Shown here piece by piece: positions 1-9,141 of a stretch of 64,000 bases of DNA. The first letter of the stretch is position 1; each line of letters starts with the position of its first letter. Location: the NCBI RefSeq assembly GCF_006363915.1, contig NZ_CP040946.1, one strand, 5' to 3'. The DNA comes from Methylophilus medardensis. Lineage in GTDB: Bacteria > Pseudomonadota > Gammaproteobacteria > Burkholderiales > Methylophilaceae. The notes beneath the pieces were generated by a model that made no database searches, had not been told where the DNA came from, and saw only the letters and a list, made by a program, of their open reading frames with translations. The translations under genes and the position numbers were made by a program.

Positions 1-1411
1 GAATTAAAAATGCCCAATATAGCGTGGTAAACGGACATGCCCGTTCCCCGGTTTTTTGCTTGGGGTCATAACGACAACCCGTACAATAGTTACTCATACG
101 CTGAATGTAGGCACCACTAGCGATATAAGGCTTGCTGGTAAAGCGACCACCATTGGCGTAGAGCGCCATGCCTGCGACATTGGGTAGCTCGACCCATTCG
201 ACGGCATCGACATACACCGCCAAAAACCAGTCGGACACTTGTTGCGGCGACAACTCGGCTAAGGTCGAAAACAAACCGATCACCATGAGCCGCTGAATAT
301 GGTGCGCATACGCGGTACGCAAGGTTTGGCCGATCGATTGCGACAAACATTGCATATGTGTGTCACCGGTCCAAAACCAGTTCGGCAATGCCCGCTGGTG
401 TTGAAAAAAATTGGCGGATTTAAGTGCTGGCATATCCAACCAATACACGCCCCGCACAAACTCCCGCCATCCCAAAATCTGCCGAATAAAGCCCTCAACG
501 CTAAATAGCGGCGCTTGGCCAGCCAGATAGGCCTGTTCCGCAGCGGCAATCACTTCACGCGGATTGAGTAATTTAAGATTTAATGCAGAGGCGAGTAATG
601 AATGCCACAAATAGGGGGTGTCTTGCCACATCGCATCTTGATATGGGCCAAATTGCGGTAACTTATGCGTAATAAAATGCGCAAGTAAGGTGAGTGCTTG
701 CTCGCGGTTGACTGGCCAGACGAAAGGCGCCAATGCACCTGGATGATCGGCAAAACGCGTGCTTACCATGGCCATGACTTCTTGTGTAATCGCATCCGCT
801 GCAAACACAGGCAAGCTTGGCAAATCCTGTGGGCCTTGTTTGCCTAGCGGTTGACGATTGTCGTGATCGTAGTTCCAGTCGCCGCCAGTTGGCGCGTCAC
901 CTTCCATCAGGATATTGTATTTTTTGCGCATGCCGCGATAAAAAAACTCCATGCGCAAAGTGCTATTTTTGTCGGCATATTTCGCAGCCCAGCGCTCGAA
1001 CTGCTCAATGCTGCACATGAAATGCGTATCTGCACAGAGTTGCAACGGAATCTGATGTTGATCCGCCATTGCCCGCAGGTCTTGCAACACGCGCCAATCC
1101 CCGGGCTCACACACTTTGATCGCTTGCGGCGGATCGTTTTGTAGCATGGCATGCCAAACCGCTGCAAGGTCCGGGTAGTGATGTTGGTCAAGCGCATAAT
1201 AGGTCAGGGGGAAATCTGCTGCGCGCAATGCCTGTGCAAAGTGGCGCATGGCCGACAAAAACAGCGTGATGCGTTGTTTATGCGACCAGACATGCGTCGA
1301 CTCCTGCATGACCTCAGCCATCACGATATGGTCTTGGCTAGGGTCAAAGTCTGCTAAGGCGGGGTTATCCAGCGAGAGCTGGTCACCCAAAATGATCACC
1401 AAATGTCTCAT
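1..1411 (-). CDS. FeS-type cryptochrome/photolyase family protein (C-terminus outside window)
   Basis: A flavin photolyase-like protein, probably a light-driven DNA repair enzyme of the FeS-BCP class, related to deoxyribodipyrimidine photolyases and (6-4) photolyases. The frame opens at ATG 1411 with MRHLVIILGDQLS, the typical N-terminal Rossmann start, and runs 470 codons without a stop to the window edge. Near the cut end is a cysteine motif, YCRGCRYDP followed by GERACPF, which fits the C-terminal 4Fe-4S ligands of this class. The start overlaps the DUF2256 stop by 4 bases (ATGA), so the two are translationally coupled. Seen: length and motifs. Inferred: substrate type. The last residues are missing only because the window ends. 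Confidence 0.9.
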   Translation of the reverse strand, partial: MRHLVIILGDQLSLDNPALADFDPSQDHIVMAEVMQESTHVWSHKQRITLFLSAMRHFAQALRAADFPLTYYALDQHHYPDLAAVWHAMLQNDPPQAIKVCEPGDWRVLQDLRAMADQHQIPLQLCADTHFMCSIEQFERWAAKYADKNSTLRMEFFYRGMRKKYNILMEGDAPTGGDWNYDHDNRQPLGKQGPQDLPSLPVFAADAITQEVMAMVSTRFADHPGALAPFVWPVNREQALTLLAHFITHKLPQFGPYQDAMWQDTPYLWHSLLASALNLKLLNPREVIAAAEQAYLAGQAPLFSVEGFIRQILGWREFVRGVYWLDMPALKSANFFQHQRALPNWFWTGDTHMQCLSQSIGQTLRTAYAHHIQRLMVIGLFSTLAELSPQQVSDWFLAVYVDAVEWVELPNVAGMALYANGGRFTSKPYIASGAYIQRMSNYCTGCRYDPKQKTGERACPFTTLYWAFLI

Positions 1412-1569
1412 GAGGTGCCTTTTGAAGGCGCGCGACGGCAGCGCTCAGAGCAATATTTGACCTGTTCCCAATTGTTGGCCCAGGCTTTGCGCCAGGTCAT
1501 GGCTTTGCCGCATTGCTGGCAAAGTTTGCTTGGCAAGTGGCTTTTATTTCCTTTGAATGTCGTCGTCAT
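1408..1569 (-). CDS. DUF2256 zinc-ribbon-like small protein
   Basis: A 53-residue protein that starts MTTTFKGNKSHLPSK. It carries two cysteine pairs, CQQC (17-20) and CSERC (40-44), separated by WRKAWANNW. This is the DUF2256 pattern, a predicted small zinc-binding domain of unknown function that often sits beside FeS-type photolyases. Its start overlaps the tpiA stop by 4 bases and its stop overlaps the photolyase start by 4 bases, so it is embedded in the operon. A role in photolyase maturation or DNA binding is only a guess from context. Confidence 0.88.
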   Translation of the reverse strand: MTTTFKGNKSHLPSKLCQQCGKAMTWRKAWANNWEQVKYCSERCRRAPSKGTS

Positions 1570-2396
1570 GCCTCAAAGACTGGCAACGCTGGCGATGGTT
1601 CCTGTAAACCCGCTTTTTGCTGATAGCAACGACTGGCGGTTCTACAAATATCAACAAAATCTTCGGGCACTAAAGCCGCGCGACCCAATAAGCCACCGTC
1701 AATATCTGGCATGCTGAGCAAGCTGTGTGCATTTTTGGTGGTGACACTGCCACCATACACAATTCGAATTTGTTCAGAAAATTCACGGTCACGTTCAGCG
1801 ATCATCATGCGGATAAACGCATGCATGCGTTGCGCCTGATCCGGGCTTGCATGCTCACCAGTGCCGATCGCCCACACTGGCTCATAGGCGATGACCATCT
1901 TGAATTTTTTTGCTAATGCAAACGCCTCATCATCAAGGCCATACACGACGTTGAGCATTTGATTACGCACAATCAGTTCTGCCATATCGCCGTCGCGCTC
2001 ATCTTGTGTCTCACCGACACAGAAAATAGGCGTTAGGCCGGCATGCAAAGCATTCAGAAGCCGCTTGGTAGCGACTTGATTACTTTCGAGCTTGAGCGCG
2101 CGCCGCTCAGAATGGCCAATAATGGTATAAGTACAACCAAACTCGGCCACCATTTTGGCCGAAATACAAGATGTGAAGGCACCTTCAGTGAACTGGCTGA
2201 CGTTTTGCGCGCCCCAAGCAATCGGCGAGTCTTGCAATAAGGCCTGTGCCTGATATAAATAGACATATGGCAAACACACTGCCGTTTCAACACCATCGAG
2301 ATCATGCAATTCTTGCTTGAGTCGATTCAACAAACCTTGATTCTCTACTAATCCGCCGTGCAGCTTCCAGTTACCAACCACTAATTTTTGTCGCAT
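1566..2396 (-). CDS. tpiA: triosephosphate isomerase (copy 1)
   Basis: Interconverts dihydroxyacetone phosphate and glyceraldehyde 3-phosphate in the cytoplasm. The protein is 276 residues. Visible active-site motifs are GNWK (8-11), GHSER (94-98, catalytic His), YEPVWAIGTG (171-180, catalytic Glu) and YGGSV near 214. ATG 2396 is chosen because AAGGAA lies at the right distance; an in-frame ATG 21 bases upstream has no such site. It follows fba by 72 bases and, with fbp, forms a triose/hexose-phosphate operon, suited to sugar phosphate regeneration in a ribulose monophosphate methylotroph. A divergent second copy lies at 23477-24259. Confidence 0.95.
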   Translation of the reverse strand: MRQKLVVGNWKLHGGLVENQGLLNRLKQELHDLDGVETAVCLPYVYLYQAQALLQDSPIAWGAQNVSQFTEGAFTSCISAKMVAEFGCTYTIIGHSERRALKLESNQVATKRLLNALHAGLTPIFCVGETQDERDGDMAELIVRNQMLNVVYGLDDEAFALAKKFKMVIAYEPVWAIGTGEHASPDQAQRMHAFIRMMIAERDREFSEQIRIVYGGSVTTKNAHSLLSMPDIDGGLLGRAALVPEDFVDICRTASRCYQQKAGLQEPSPALPVFEA

Positions 2397-2468
2397 GATG
2401 ACTTTCCTTTTGCTCATGCCCCCTCGGTTTGTCGTTATTATTGATGACTTTGGTACAGAAATGGTCGG

Positions 2469-3503
2469 CTAATATAGCGCCGCCATTTTTTCGAGTGTCA
2501 CCACTTTTATCTTGCTCGCTTGGCCCGCACTACCAAAGGCTTCAAAGCGTTCTTTACATAAGTGCTGCGCCGCTGTGGTCGCTTCTTTAAAATATTTGCG
2601 TGGGTCAAAGTCTTCTGGATGTTCCATCAAATGGGCACGGATCGCAGCAGTCATGGCCAAGCGGATGTCGGTATCGATATTCACTTTGCGTACACCATTT
2701 TTAATGCCTTCAACAATTTGCGACACCGGCACGCCATAGGTTTCTTTGATATTGCCTCCATAGTGACGGATTTGCTCTAATAAAGATTGCGGCACACTGG
2801 AGGAACCATGCATCACTAAATGCGTGTTTGGAATTTTGGCATGTATTTCACGGATACGTTCAATCGAAAGCGTGTCAGCTGAAGGCGGCCGGGTGAATTT
2901 ATAAGCGCCATGACTGGTGCCGATGGCAATGGCGAGCGCGTCGACTTTCGTCGCCTCTACAAATGCAGCCGCCTCGTCCGGATCCGTCAACAACTGTGAC
3001 TCATCCAGTTTGCCCTCCGCACCGACGCCATCCTCTTCGCCTGCCATACCGGTTTCCAGCGAACCTAACACCCCCAACTCTCCTTCTACCGAGACGCCTA
3101 CCGCGTGTGCAAACTCGACCACCCGGCGTGTCACCTCAACGTTATATTCGTAACTGGCAGGGGTTTTGCCATCTTCCATCAGCGAACCGTCCATCATCAC
3201 ACTAGAAAAGCCACTCCGAATCGCCATCTGACAAACTTTAGGCGAGGCGCCATGATCCTGGTGCATGCAAATCGGAATATGTGGATATTGTTCGATGGCC
3301 GCTTCGACCATTTTGCGCAGAAATGACTCGCCGGCATAGCCGCGTGCGCCCGCAGACGCCTGTAAAATCACCGGGCTGTCTACCTCGTCTGCGGCTTTCA
3401 TGATGGAGAGAATTTGCTCCATATTATTGATATTAAATGCGGGTAAGCCATAGCTGTGGTCCGCTGCGTGGTCGAGTAATTGTTTGAGCGAGATCAATGC
3501 CAT
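2469..3503 (-). CDS. fba: class II fructose-bisphosphate aldolase
   Basis: Zinc-dependent aldolase that cleaves or forms fructose 1,6-bisphosphate, and probably sedoheptulose bisphosphate, in the cytoplasm. The 344-residue length and the start MALISLKQLLDHAADHSYG match the longer class IIB (Calvin-type) group found in autotrophs and methylotrophs. HQDHG at 81-85 holds metal and substrate residues; GTSHGAYKF and VMHGSSSVP are further class II signatures. It lies 11 bases after fbp and before tpiA on the same strand, so the three are probably one transcript. Confidence 0.95.
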   Translation of the reverse strand: MALISLKQLLDHAADHSYGLPAFNINNMEQILSIMKAADEVDSPVILQASAGARGYAGESFLRKMVEAAIEQYPHIPICMHQDHGASPKVCQMAIRSGFSSVMMDGSLMEDGKTPASYEYNVEVTRRVVEFAHAVGVSVEGELGVLGSLETGMAGEEDGVGAEGKLDESQLLTDPDEAAAFVEATKVDALAIAIGTSHGAYKFTRPPSADTLSIERIREIHAKIPNTHLVMHGSSSVPQSLLEQIRHYGGNIKETYGVPVSQIVEGIKNGVRKVNIDTDIRLAMTAAIRAHLMEHPEDFDPRKYFKEATTAAQHLCKERFEAFGSAGQASKIKVVTLEKMAALY

Positions 3504-3514
3504 GTGATACTCCT

Positions 3515-4492
3515 TTAATGTGAGGCTTGCTGATGGTAATCACGCAAGCGCTGGATTTCCTGTTTGGCCCCGAGCAACACCGGCACCCGTTGATGACAGC
3601 TCGTCGGTTGAATCGACAGAATATCGTCTAAGCCATCGATGCTCGCGCCACCTGCCTGCGTCACCAACAAACTCATTGGGTTTGCTTCGTACAGTAGCCT
3701 TAAACGGCCAGCCTTGACCGGTTGTTTAGTATCGCGCGGATAGAGAAACACCCCGCCGCGAGTCAGAATCCGGTGTACGTCCATCACCATACTCGCACAC
3801 CAGCGCATATTAAAATCATGGCCGCGTGGTCCGTCCGCCCCGTGCAGGCATTCTGCAATATAACGCTGCATGGCGGGTTGCCAATAGCGCTGATTACTGG
3901 TGTTGATGGCAAACTCCGTGGTTTGATCCGCAATCTGTACCGTCTGTTGTGTGAGCGTAAATATTTGCTGTTGCGCATCGAGCGTGAATACGTGCGTGCC
4001 TTGACCCATAGTCAGCACCAGTAAGGTCGCCGGACCATACATCACATAAGCGGCGGCGCGTTGCGCTTGTCCGGGCTGTAAAAATGCCTGTTCTCCTAAT
4101 CTGGACACCCCCGTATTCGGCAGGATTGAGAAAATACTGCCCACGACGCCATTGATCGCTAAATTGGATGAGCCATCTAATGGATCCATGCTGACCAAAA
4201 ATGGTGCATCTAGGGTCTCAAATAGCACAGGCGCATCAACTTCTTCTGACAGCACGCCAGCGACGACAGTAGATGCACGTAGTTGCGCCAGCGCCAGATC
4301 ATGACTAAGGATATCTAACTGCATCTGGGTTTCGCCCTGCACATTGGTGGTGGTCATTTTTTCAGTCACCCCGGCTAATGCGCCCTGTTTGACCAGACTT
4401 GCAATCTCAATGCCCGCCTCGGCGATATGGCTGATCAGGCTATTTAAGGCTTGATTGATAGACACCTGTTTCAAAAATACATCCAGTTGCAT
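3515..4492 (-). CDS. fbp: class I fructose-1,6-bisphosphatase
   Basis: Hydrolyses fructose 1,6-bisphosphate to fructose 6-phosphate. The 325-residue protein shows SEEVDAP (82-88) and the metal-binding core DPLDGSSN (103-110). ATG 4492 is preceded by AAAGGT at good spacing, whereas an in-frame ATG 27 bases upstream is not supported. First gene of the fbp-fba-tpiA run. Having the phosphatase beside the aldolase suggests a gluconeogenic or sugar-phosphate rearrangement role, consistent with assimilating C1 units. About 235 bases upstream are free of genes and show no promoter I would defend. Confidence 0.94.
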   Translation of the reverse strand: MQLDVFLKQVSINQALNSLISHIAEAGIEIASLVKQGALAGVTEKMTTTNVQGETQMQLDILSHDLALAQLRASTVVAGVLSEEVDAPVLFETLDAPFLVSMDPLDGSSNLAINGVVGSIFSILPNTGVSRLGEQAFLQPGQAQRAAAYVMYGPATLLVLTMGQGTHVFTLDAQQQIFTLTQQTVQIADQTTEFAINTSNQRYWQPAMQRYIAECLHGADGPRGHDFNMRWCASMVMDVHRILTRGGVFLYPRDTKQPVKAGRLRLLYEANPMSLLVTQAGGASIDGLDDILSIQPTSCHQRVPVLLGAKQEIQRLRDYHQQASH

Positions 4493-4727
4493 GGCAATGA
4501 CCTTTGATCGGTAAAACAATAGTGAGAGAACACACTGTAAAGGATACAGCGAGGACGTGAATGCGGGATGACAGGCGCAAAAACAGTCTATTTAATGCCC
4601 TGCAAGTAACGCAGATCCGACTGATAACATGCAAGGTTTATGCCTGCATATACTAAGTGACGCCTAAATCGCCACATTGTTCAACCTTTTAAAGCCGTAT
4701 GTGCGCCATCAAGCGAGGATCGACCGA

Positions 4728-5516
4728 CTAAACACCGCTGATTAACTGGCGAATGGCTTGTTGAGCTGCGATAAACCCTGCACTTGCAGTGACACTGACG
4801 CTGGAGCCATAGCCGGCACAATGTAATCCTGTCAGCCCCGCCTGCGGTGTGTCACAAGCGGCTTCAGGACGCGCCACCGGCTCATCAGAATACACTGCAG
4901 CAATGCCAAATTTGGCGGACTTGTGATGGTCAGAGGCTTTGGCAAAGCCGTGATCGCGCCGCAATTGGGTACGCACCTTCGCCAGCATACGGTCGCCTTG
5001 CACATGCGCTAGATCAGCGAGGCGGAGCCGTGTGGCATCCAATTTACCGCCTGCACTGCCCACCATAATCAGAGCTCGTTGCTGCGCCCTGCAATAGGCT
5101 GCCAACGCTGTTTTAGCTTTGGTGTCATCCATACAATCCACCACCACATCCGGTTGCCCCGCCAACATCTGCGTCAGATTTTCTGCGGTCACAAAGTCCT
5201 CAATTTCAATCACTTCGCACCGCGGATGAATGGCCGCGATGCGCTCACGCATTGCCGTGACCTTGGCTTTACCTAACGTGCTGTCGAGCGCATGAATCTG
5301 CCGATTGATGTTTGACTCAGCAATATTATCCAAGTCAATTAAGGTTAACTTGCCGATCCCATTGCGCGCTAAAGCTTCGACGGTCCACGAGCCGACGCCA
5401 CCGATGCCAATCACCAGCACATGGGCTTGTTGCAGACGCATGAATCCCGTCTCGCCATACAGGCGTCTTACCCCGCTGAAACGACGTTCGATGTCTACGG
5501 CGTCACCGGCGCTCAT
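4728..5516 (-). CDS. tcdA: tRNA threonylcarbamoyladenosine dehydratase
   Basis: E1-like ATP-dependent enzyme that cyclises t6A37 of tRNA to ct6A. The 262 residues show the nucleotide-binding loop GIGGVGSW (37-44) and LIDLDNIAESNINRQ, and the family-typical segment VQGDRMLAKVRTQLR. The C-terminal GLHCAGYGSSVSVTASAGF is also characteristic. It overlaps acpS by 4 bases (ATGA) and is the last gene of the rpoE-to-tcdA block on this strand. Confidence 0.92.
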   Translation of the reverse strand: MSAGDAVDIERRFSGVRRLYGETGFMRLQQAHVLVIGIGGVGSWTVEALARNGIGKLTLIDLDNIAESNINRQIHALDSTLGKAKVTAMRERIAAIHPRCEVIEIEDFVTAENLTQMLAGQPDVVVDCMDDTKAKTALAAYCRAQQRALIMVGSAGGKLDATRLRLADLAHVQGDRMLAKVRTQLRRDHGFAKASDHHKSAKFGIAAVYSDEPVARPEAACDTPQAGLTGLHCAGYGSSVSVTASAGFIAAQQAIRQLISGV

Positions 5517-5902
5517 GCGGTTAGCGTCGTTTCCAATACCACATAGGCCAATGCTAGATTTTTTTCATCGCTGATGCTGATATGCGATTGGTAAATGTGA
5601 TGTTGTTTGAGAAAGGCTTGCAAGGGCGGAGAAAGTTGCAACAATGGCCGGCCAAGCGCATCGTGGGTGACGGCAATATTTTGAAAACTGACATCACCGC
5701 GAATGCCAGTGCCCAGCGCTTTAGCAAAGGCTTCTTTGGCGGCAAAGCGTTTCGCCAAAAAACGGGCCTTTAATTTACTGTCGGCATAGTCGTCCCACTC
5801 ACTCCGCGCCAGAATGCGTTTTGCGAAGCTTTCGCCAAACTGCTCCAAAGAGGCGTGAATTCGCTCGACCTCGACAATGTCAGTCCCTATGCCGTATATC
5901 AT
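5513..5902 (-). CDS. acpS: holo-[acyl-carrier-protein] synthase
   Basis: Transfers 4'-phosphopantetheine from CoA to acyl carrier protein. The 129-residue protein opens MIYGIGTDIVEVERI, the family N-terminus with the magnesium-binding Asp, and has RFLAKRFAAKEAFAKALGTGI with the metal-binding Glu. ATG 5902 is chosen because AGGGGG stands just upstream; an earlier TTG gives a five-residue extension that the family lacks. It lies directly after pdxJ, the usual proteobacterial neighbour. Confidence 0.95.
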   Translation of the reverse strand: MIYGIGTDIVEVERIHASLEQFGESFAKRILARSEWDDYADSKLKARFLAKRFAAKEAFAKALGTGIRGDVSFQNIAVTHDALGRPLLQLSPPLQAFLKQHHIYQSHISISDEKNLALAYVVLETTLTA

Positions 5903-5933
5903 ATCGCCCCCTAACAAAGAGATTGCAATCGCA

Positions 5934-6662
5934 TCACTTGGGTGAAAAGGCTTTCATGAGGGCTTTCATCTCACGCACTGCACTATCCCAGCCCACAAAT
6001 AAAGCATGCGCAACGATGGCGTGGCCGATATTCAGCTCTTCAAAGCCAGGCAAACGCGCAATATGATGCGCATTGTGATAATGCAAGCCATGACCCGCAT
6101 TCACAATCAGTCCTGCCGCTTTGGCATGCTGCAGTGCCGTTTGAATTTTTTCAAGCTCGCTCAGTTGTGCCTTTTCAGTGTCTGCGTCGGCAAATGTGCC
6201 GGTATGTAGTTCAATCACCGGCGCGCCCATTTTAACTGCGGCATCAATTTGAGCAAGATCAGGTGCAATAAATAACGACACCCGAATGCCTTGCGCGGAT
6301 AATTTTTTCACCGCATGCTCAACCTTGTTGTAGTGAGTCAATACATCCAACCCGCCCTCAGTGGTTCGCTCCTCGCGACGCTCAGGCACCAAGCACACAT
6401 CTTGAGGATTCACCTGAATGGCAATATCAATCATTTCACCGGTCACTGCACACTCCAAATTCATTTTGGTTTGCAGCAGCGGACGCAGAGCAAAAATGTC
6501 TGCGTCTTGCATGTGGCGACGATCCTCGCGCAAATGCAAGGTGATGCTATCGGCACCCGACTGTTCAGCGCGCAGGGCCGCCTGAACCACGCTCGGATAC
6601 TTTGTACCACGCGCCTGACGGATGGTAGCCACATGATCAATATTGACGCCTAGTTTTAACAT
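5934..6662 (-). CDS. pdxJ: pyridoxine 5'-phosphate synthase
   Basis: Condenses 1-deoxyxylulose 5-phosphate with 3-amino-2-oxopropyl phosphate to give pyridoxine 5'-phosphate. The 242 residues start MLKLGVNIDHVATIRQARG, the diagnostic N-terminus, and contain ITLHLREDRRHMQD, IELHTGTFAD and VNAGHGLHYHN, all typical of the PdxJ barrel. It follows recO by 118 bases and precedes acpS by 31 bases on the same strand. Confidence 0.96.
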   Translation of the reverse strand: MLKLGVNIDHVATIRQARGTKYPSVVQAALRAEQSGADSITLHLREDRRHMQDADIFALRPLLQTKMNLECAVTGEMIDIAIQVNPQDVCLVPERREERTTEGGLDVLTHYNKVEHAVKKLSAQGIRVSLFIAPDLAQIDAAVKMGAPVIELHTGTFADADTEKAQLSELEKIQTALQHAKAAGLIVNAGHGLHYHNAHHIARLPGFEELNIGHAIVAHALFVGWDSAVREMKALMKAFSPK

Positions 6663-6780
6663 AGCTTTCTTCGTAGTGAGGGAAATGTCTGTATTTTAAC
6701 TGTTGGCAGGGCCAAACCGAAGGGATCGTGCAAAAAATAAGCCCGCGCTGAGCGTAAAAACATGGCGGGGCTTGTACCCA

Positions 6781-7533
6781 CTAAAATCCTTGTAGATCGA
6801 CCAATAATTGCCGGGTATGCAATGGCTTGTCGCCCAGATAATGTTGCAGCAAATAGCGCATTAATTGCTTGCTTTGCGACTGCGTCGTGACACTATTGTA
6901 ATTGCCTCGCGCCATTTCAAGCAGCGTGGCCCCTTGGATCACCACACCATGTTTGGTAGCTGAGGGCGCGCACGCTCCATAGTCAGCTTCAAATCGATAG
7001 GTTTCATCCGCATGAATGATTTCACCATGCTCATCATGCGTGAGCGGCACCGCATAGCCCAACTCTTGCAGCATTTTAAGTTCAAACCGACGCATGATTT
7101 CGGCCAATGGGGCATTGCCGGCATCGTGCTGCAAGGTAGAAAGTAATTGTATCGTTTGTGCGTAATACTCAAATAAGCGCGCATGCGGATCATCGCGTGG
7201 CAGGAGACGCAACAGCAGTTCATTCATGTAAAAACCGCACATCAGGGCGTCGCCCTTGAGTAGCGTGAGACCAGTCATCCACTCCAAGGCATGCAAGGTT
7301 TTGAGTTCGTTTTTACCCGACCAAGTACCCGCGAGCTGCTGAAACGACTGCAACATGCCGCGCATCGCAGACAGTGGCCGTCTGGCCCCTTTTGCCACCG
7401 CAGCCACTCGGCCAAGATCGTGGCTGAACATTTCAACCACCAAACTGGTTTCTTTGAAAGGATAGCTATGTAGAATAAATACCGGTTGCTGAGACTGCTT
7501 ATAGCCACCGGTATCCGAAGGTTTTACTGCCAT
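6781..7533 (-). CDS. recO: DNA repair protein RecO
   Basis: Recombination mediator that helps load RecA in the RecFOR pathway. The 250-residue protein has the N-terminal OB-fold signature (FILHSYPFKETSLVVEMF, then RVAAVAKGARRP near 51-62) and the helical C-terminal half. The four zinc cysteines of some RecO proteins are not evident. It sits between era and pdxJ in the conserved era-recO-pdxJ-acpS order. Confidence 0.93.
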   Translation of the reverse strand: MAVKPSDTGGYKQSQQPVFILHSYPFKETSLVVEMFSHDLGRVAAVAKGARRPLSAMRGMLQSFQQLAGTWSGKNELKTLHALEWMTGLTLLKGDALMCGFYMNELLLRLLPRDDPHARLFEYYAQTIQLLSTLQHDAGNAPLAEIMRRFELKMLQELGYAVPLTHDEHGEIIHADETYRFEADYGACAPSATKHGVVIQGATLLEMARGNYNSVTTQSQSKQLMRYLLQHYLGDKPLHTRQLLVDLQGF

Positions 7534-7560
7534 GAGAATGCCAGCAATCAGTGAATAAGA

Positions 7561-8463
7561 TTAGAAGCCCAGACTTTTCAATGCGCGCGCATCATCTGCC
7601 CAGCCACCTTTAACCTTGACCCAGGTCTCGAGATACACCTTAGAACCAAACAGCTTCTCCATGTCCTGACGGGCTTCGGTTGAGATTTGCTTGAGTTTCT
7701 CGCCGCCTTTGCCGATGATCATTGGTTTTTGGCTATCTTTATCCACAATAATCGCAGCAAAAATACGGCGTAGATTTTTCACGGTTTCGAATTTTTCAAT
7801 TTCAACAGTCACCGAGTACGGCACCTCATCGCCTAACAAGCGGAAGATCTTTTCGCGCACCAGTTCTGCTGCCAAAAAACGTTCATTTTTATCGGTCAAC
7901 TCATCTTCGGCATACATCGCTGGCTGTTGTGGCAAATGCGCGCGGATGGCAGACAGTAGTTCATCTAAGTAGAGACTCTTTTTAGCACTGACTGGAATAA
8001 TACCGGCAAACTCAAACAGCAAATCAAAGTCCTGAATCAAAGGCAGCAAATTGCCTTTATCTCCCATCAGATCTGCTTTATTCACCACCAATAACACCGG
8101 TTTATTCTTAGGCAATAATTTAAGCACCAGTTCATCCGCTTCGCCTAATTTCATGGGCTCAATAACAAATAACACCACATCTACCTCGGTCAACACTTGG
8201 GTAACCGTTTTGTTGAGTGTTTTATTCAACGCGTTAATGTGTTTTTGTTGAAACCCTGGGGTATCCACAAACAAAAACTGGGTGTCGTCAGTGGTGTGAA
8301 TGCCGAGCAATCGATGGCGCGTCGTTTGCGCTTTGCGCGACGTAATCGCCAGCTTCATGCCTAAAATATGGTTTAACAATGTGGATTTACCCACATTTGG
8401 GCGCCCAACGATGGCGACGGTACCACAACGAAAATCGTCTGCGGCGGGTATATGATCTGTCAT
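7561..8463 (-). CDS. era: GTPase Era
   Basis: Essential GTPase in 16S rRNA maturation and 30S assembly. The 300 residues show G1 GRPNVGKS (20-27), G3 DTPGFQQKH (67-75) and G4 NKADL, then the C-terminal KH domain with IIGKGGEKLKQI, which binds the 3' end of 16S rRNA. Its start overlaps the rnc stop by 4 bases, the conserved rnc-era coupling. Confidence 0.97.
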   Translation of the reverse strand: MTDHIPAADDFRCGTVAIVGRPNVGKSTLLNHILGMKLAITSRKAQTTRHRLLGIHTTDDTQFLFVDTPGFQQKHINALNKTLNKTVTQVLTEVDVVLFVIEPMKLGEADELVLKLLPKNKPVLLVVNKADLMGDKGNLLPLIQDFDLLFEFAGIIPVSAKKSLYLDELLSAIRAHLPQQPAMYAEDELTDKNERFLAAELVREKIFRLLGDEVPYSVTVEIEKFETVKNLRRIFAAIIVDKDSQKPMIIGKGGEKLKQISTEARQDMEKLFGSKVYLETWVKVKGGWADDARALKSLGF

Positions 8464-9131
8464 GTTTGAATCTCATCCATGGCCAATTTGGCCGCTTGTT
8501 GCTCCGCCACACGGCGACTGGTGCCCACCCCGGTGGTGGTCAACATGAGTTTTTTAATAAAGCATTGCACAGTAAAGGTCTGCGCATGCGCCTCACCTTC
8601 AATCGAAATCACCTGATACTCTGGTAAATCCATTTTTTTGCTTTGCAGATATTCTTGTAATTGTGACTTGGCGTCTTTGTCTATCGACGTTGGATCAATC
8701 GTATGTAGCTTATCGCGATAGAGCAATGAGACGACTTTTTGTGCTGCGTCAAAGCCACCATCGAGATAGACGGCGCCTACAATTGCTTCTAGCGCATCGG
8801 CCAGAATAGATGGACGGCGCCAGCCAGCGCTTTTCATCTCGCCTTCACCAAGTTTCAGCGCATCGCCCAAATGCAGATCAGCAGCAATTTCTGCCAAACT
8901 GGCTTCTCTGACTAACTTCGCACGCAAACGACTTAAATCGCCCTCTGGTGAGTGCGGAAATAAATTGAACAGTTGGTGCGCGATAATAAAGTTAAGTACG
9001 CTATCGCCCAAAAATTCCAGTCGCTCGTTATTGGTCGCCGAAAAACTGCGGTGTGTCAGCGCCTGTTGCAGCAATGCAGGCTGCGTAAAATCGTAGCCAA
9101 TTCTGGTTTGTAATACTGGAAGTGCGTTCAT
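8460..9131 (-). CDS. rnc: ribonuclease III
   Basis: Double-strand-specific endonuclease that processes rRNA precursors and mRNAs. With ATG 9131 the product is 223 residues, close to the usual length. The signature NERLEFLGDS (35-44) carries catalytic acidic residues, followed by an endonuclease domain and a C-terminal dsRNA-binding domain (KSQLQEYLQSKKMDLPEYQV to AKLAMDEI). An in-frame ATG 39 bases upstream would overlap the DUF4845 gene and adds an atypical extension. Translationally coupled to era. Confidence 0.95.
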   Translation of the reverse strand: MNALPVLQTRIGYDFTQPALLQQALTHRSFSATNNERLEFLGDSVLNFIIAHQLFNLFPHSPEGDLSRLRAKLVREASLAEIAADLHLGDALKLGEGEMKSAGWRRPSILADALEAIVGAVYLDGGFDAAQKVVSLLYRDKLHTIDPTSIDKDAKSQLQEYLQSKKMDLPEYQVISIEGEAHAQTFTVQCFIKKLMLTTTGVGTSRRVAEQQAAKLAMDEIQT

Positions 9132-9141
9132 GAATGGGCCA

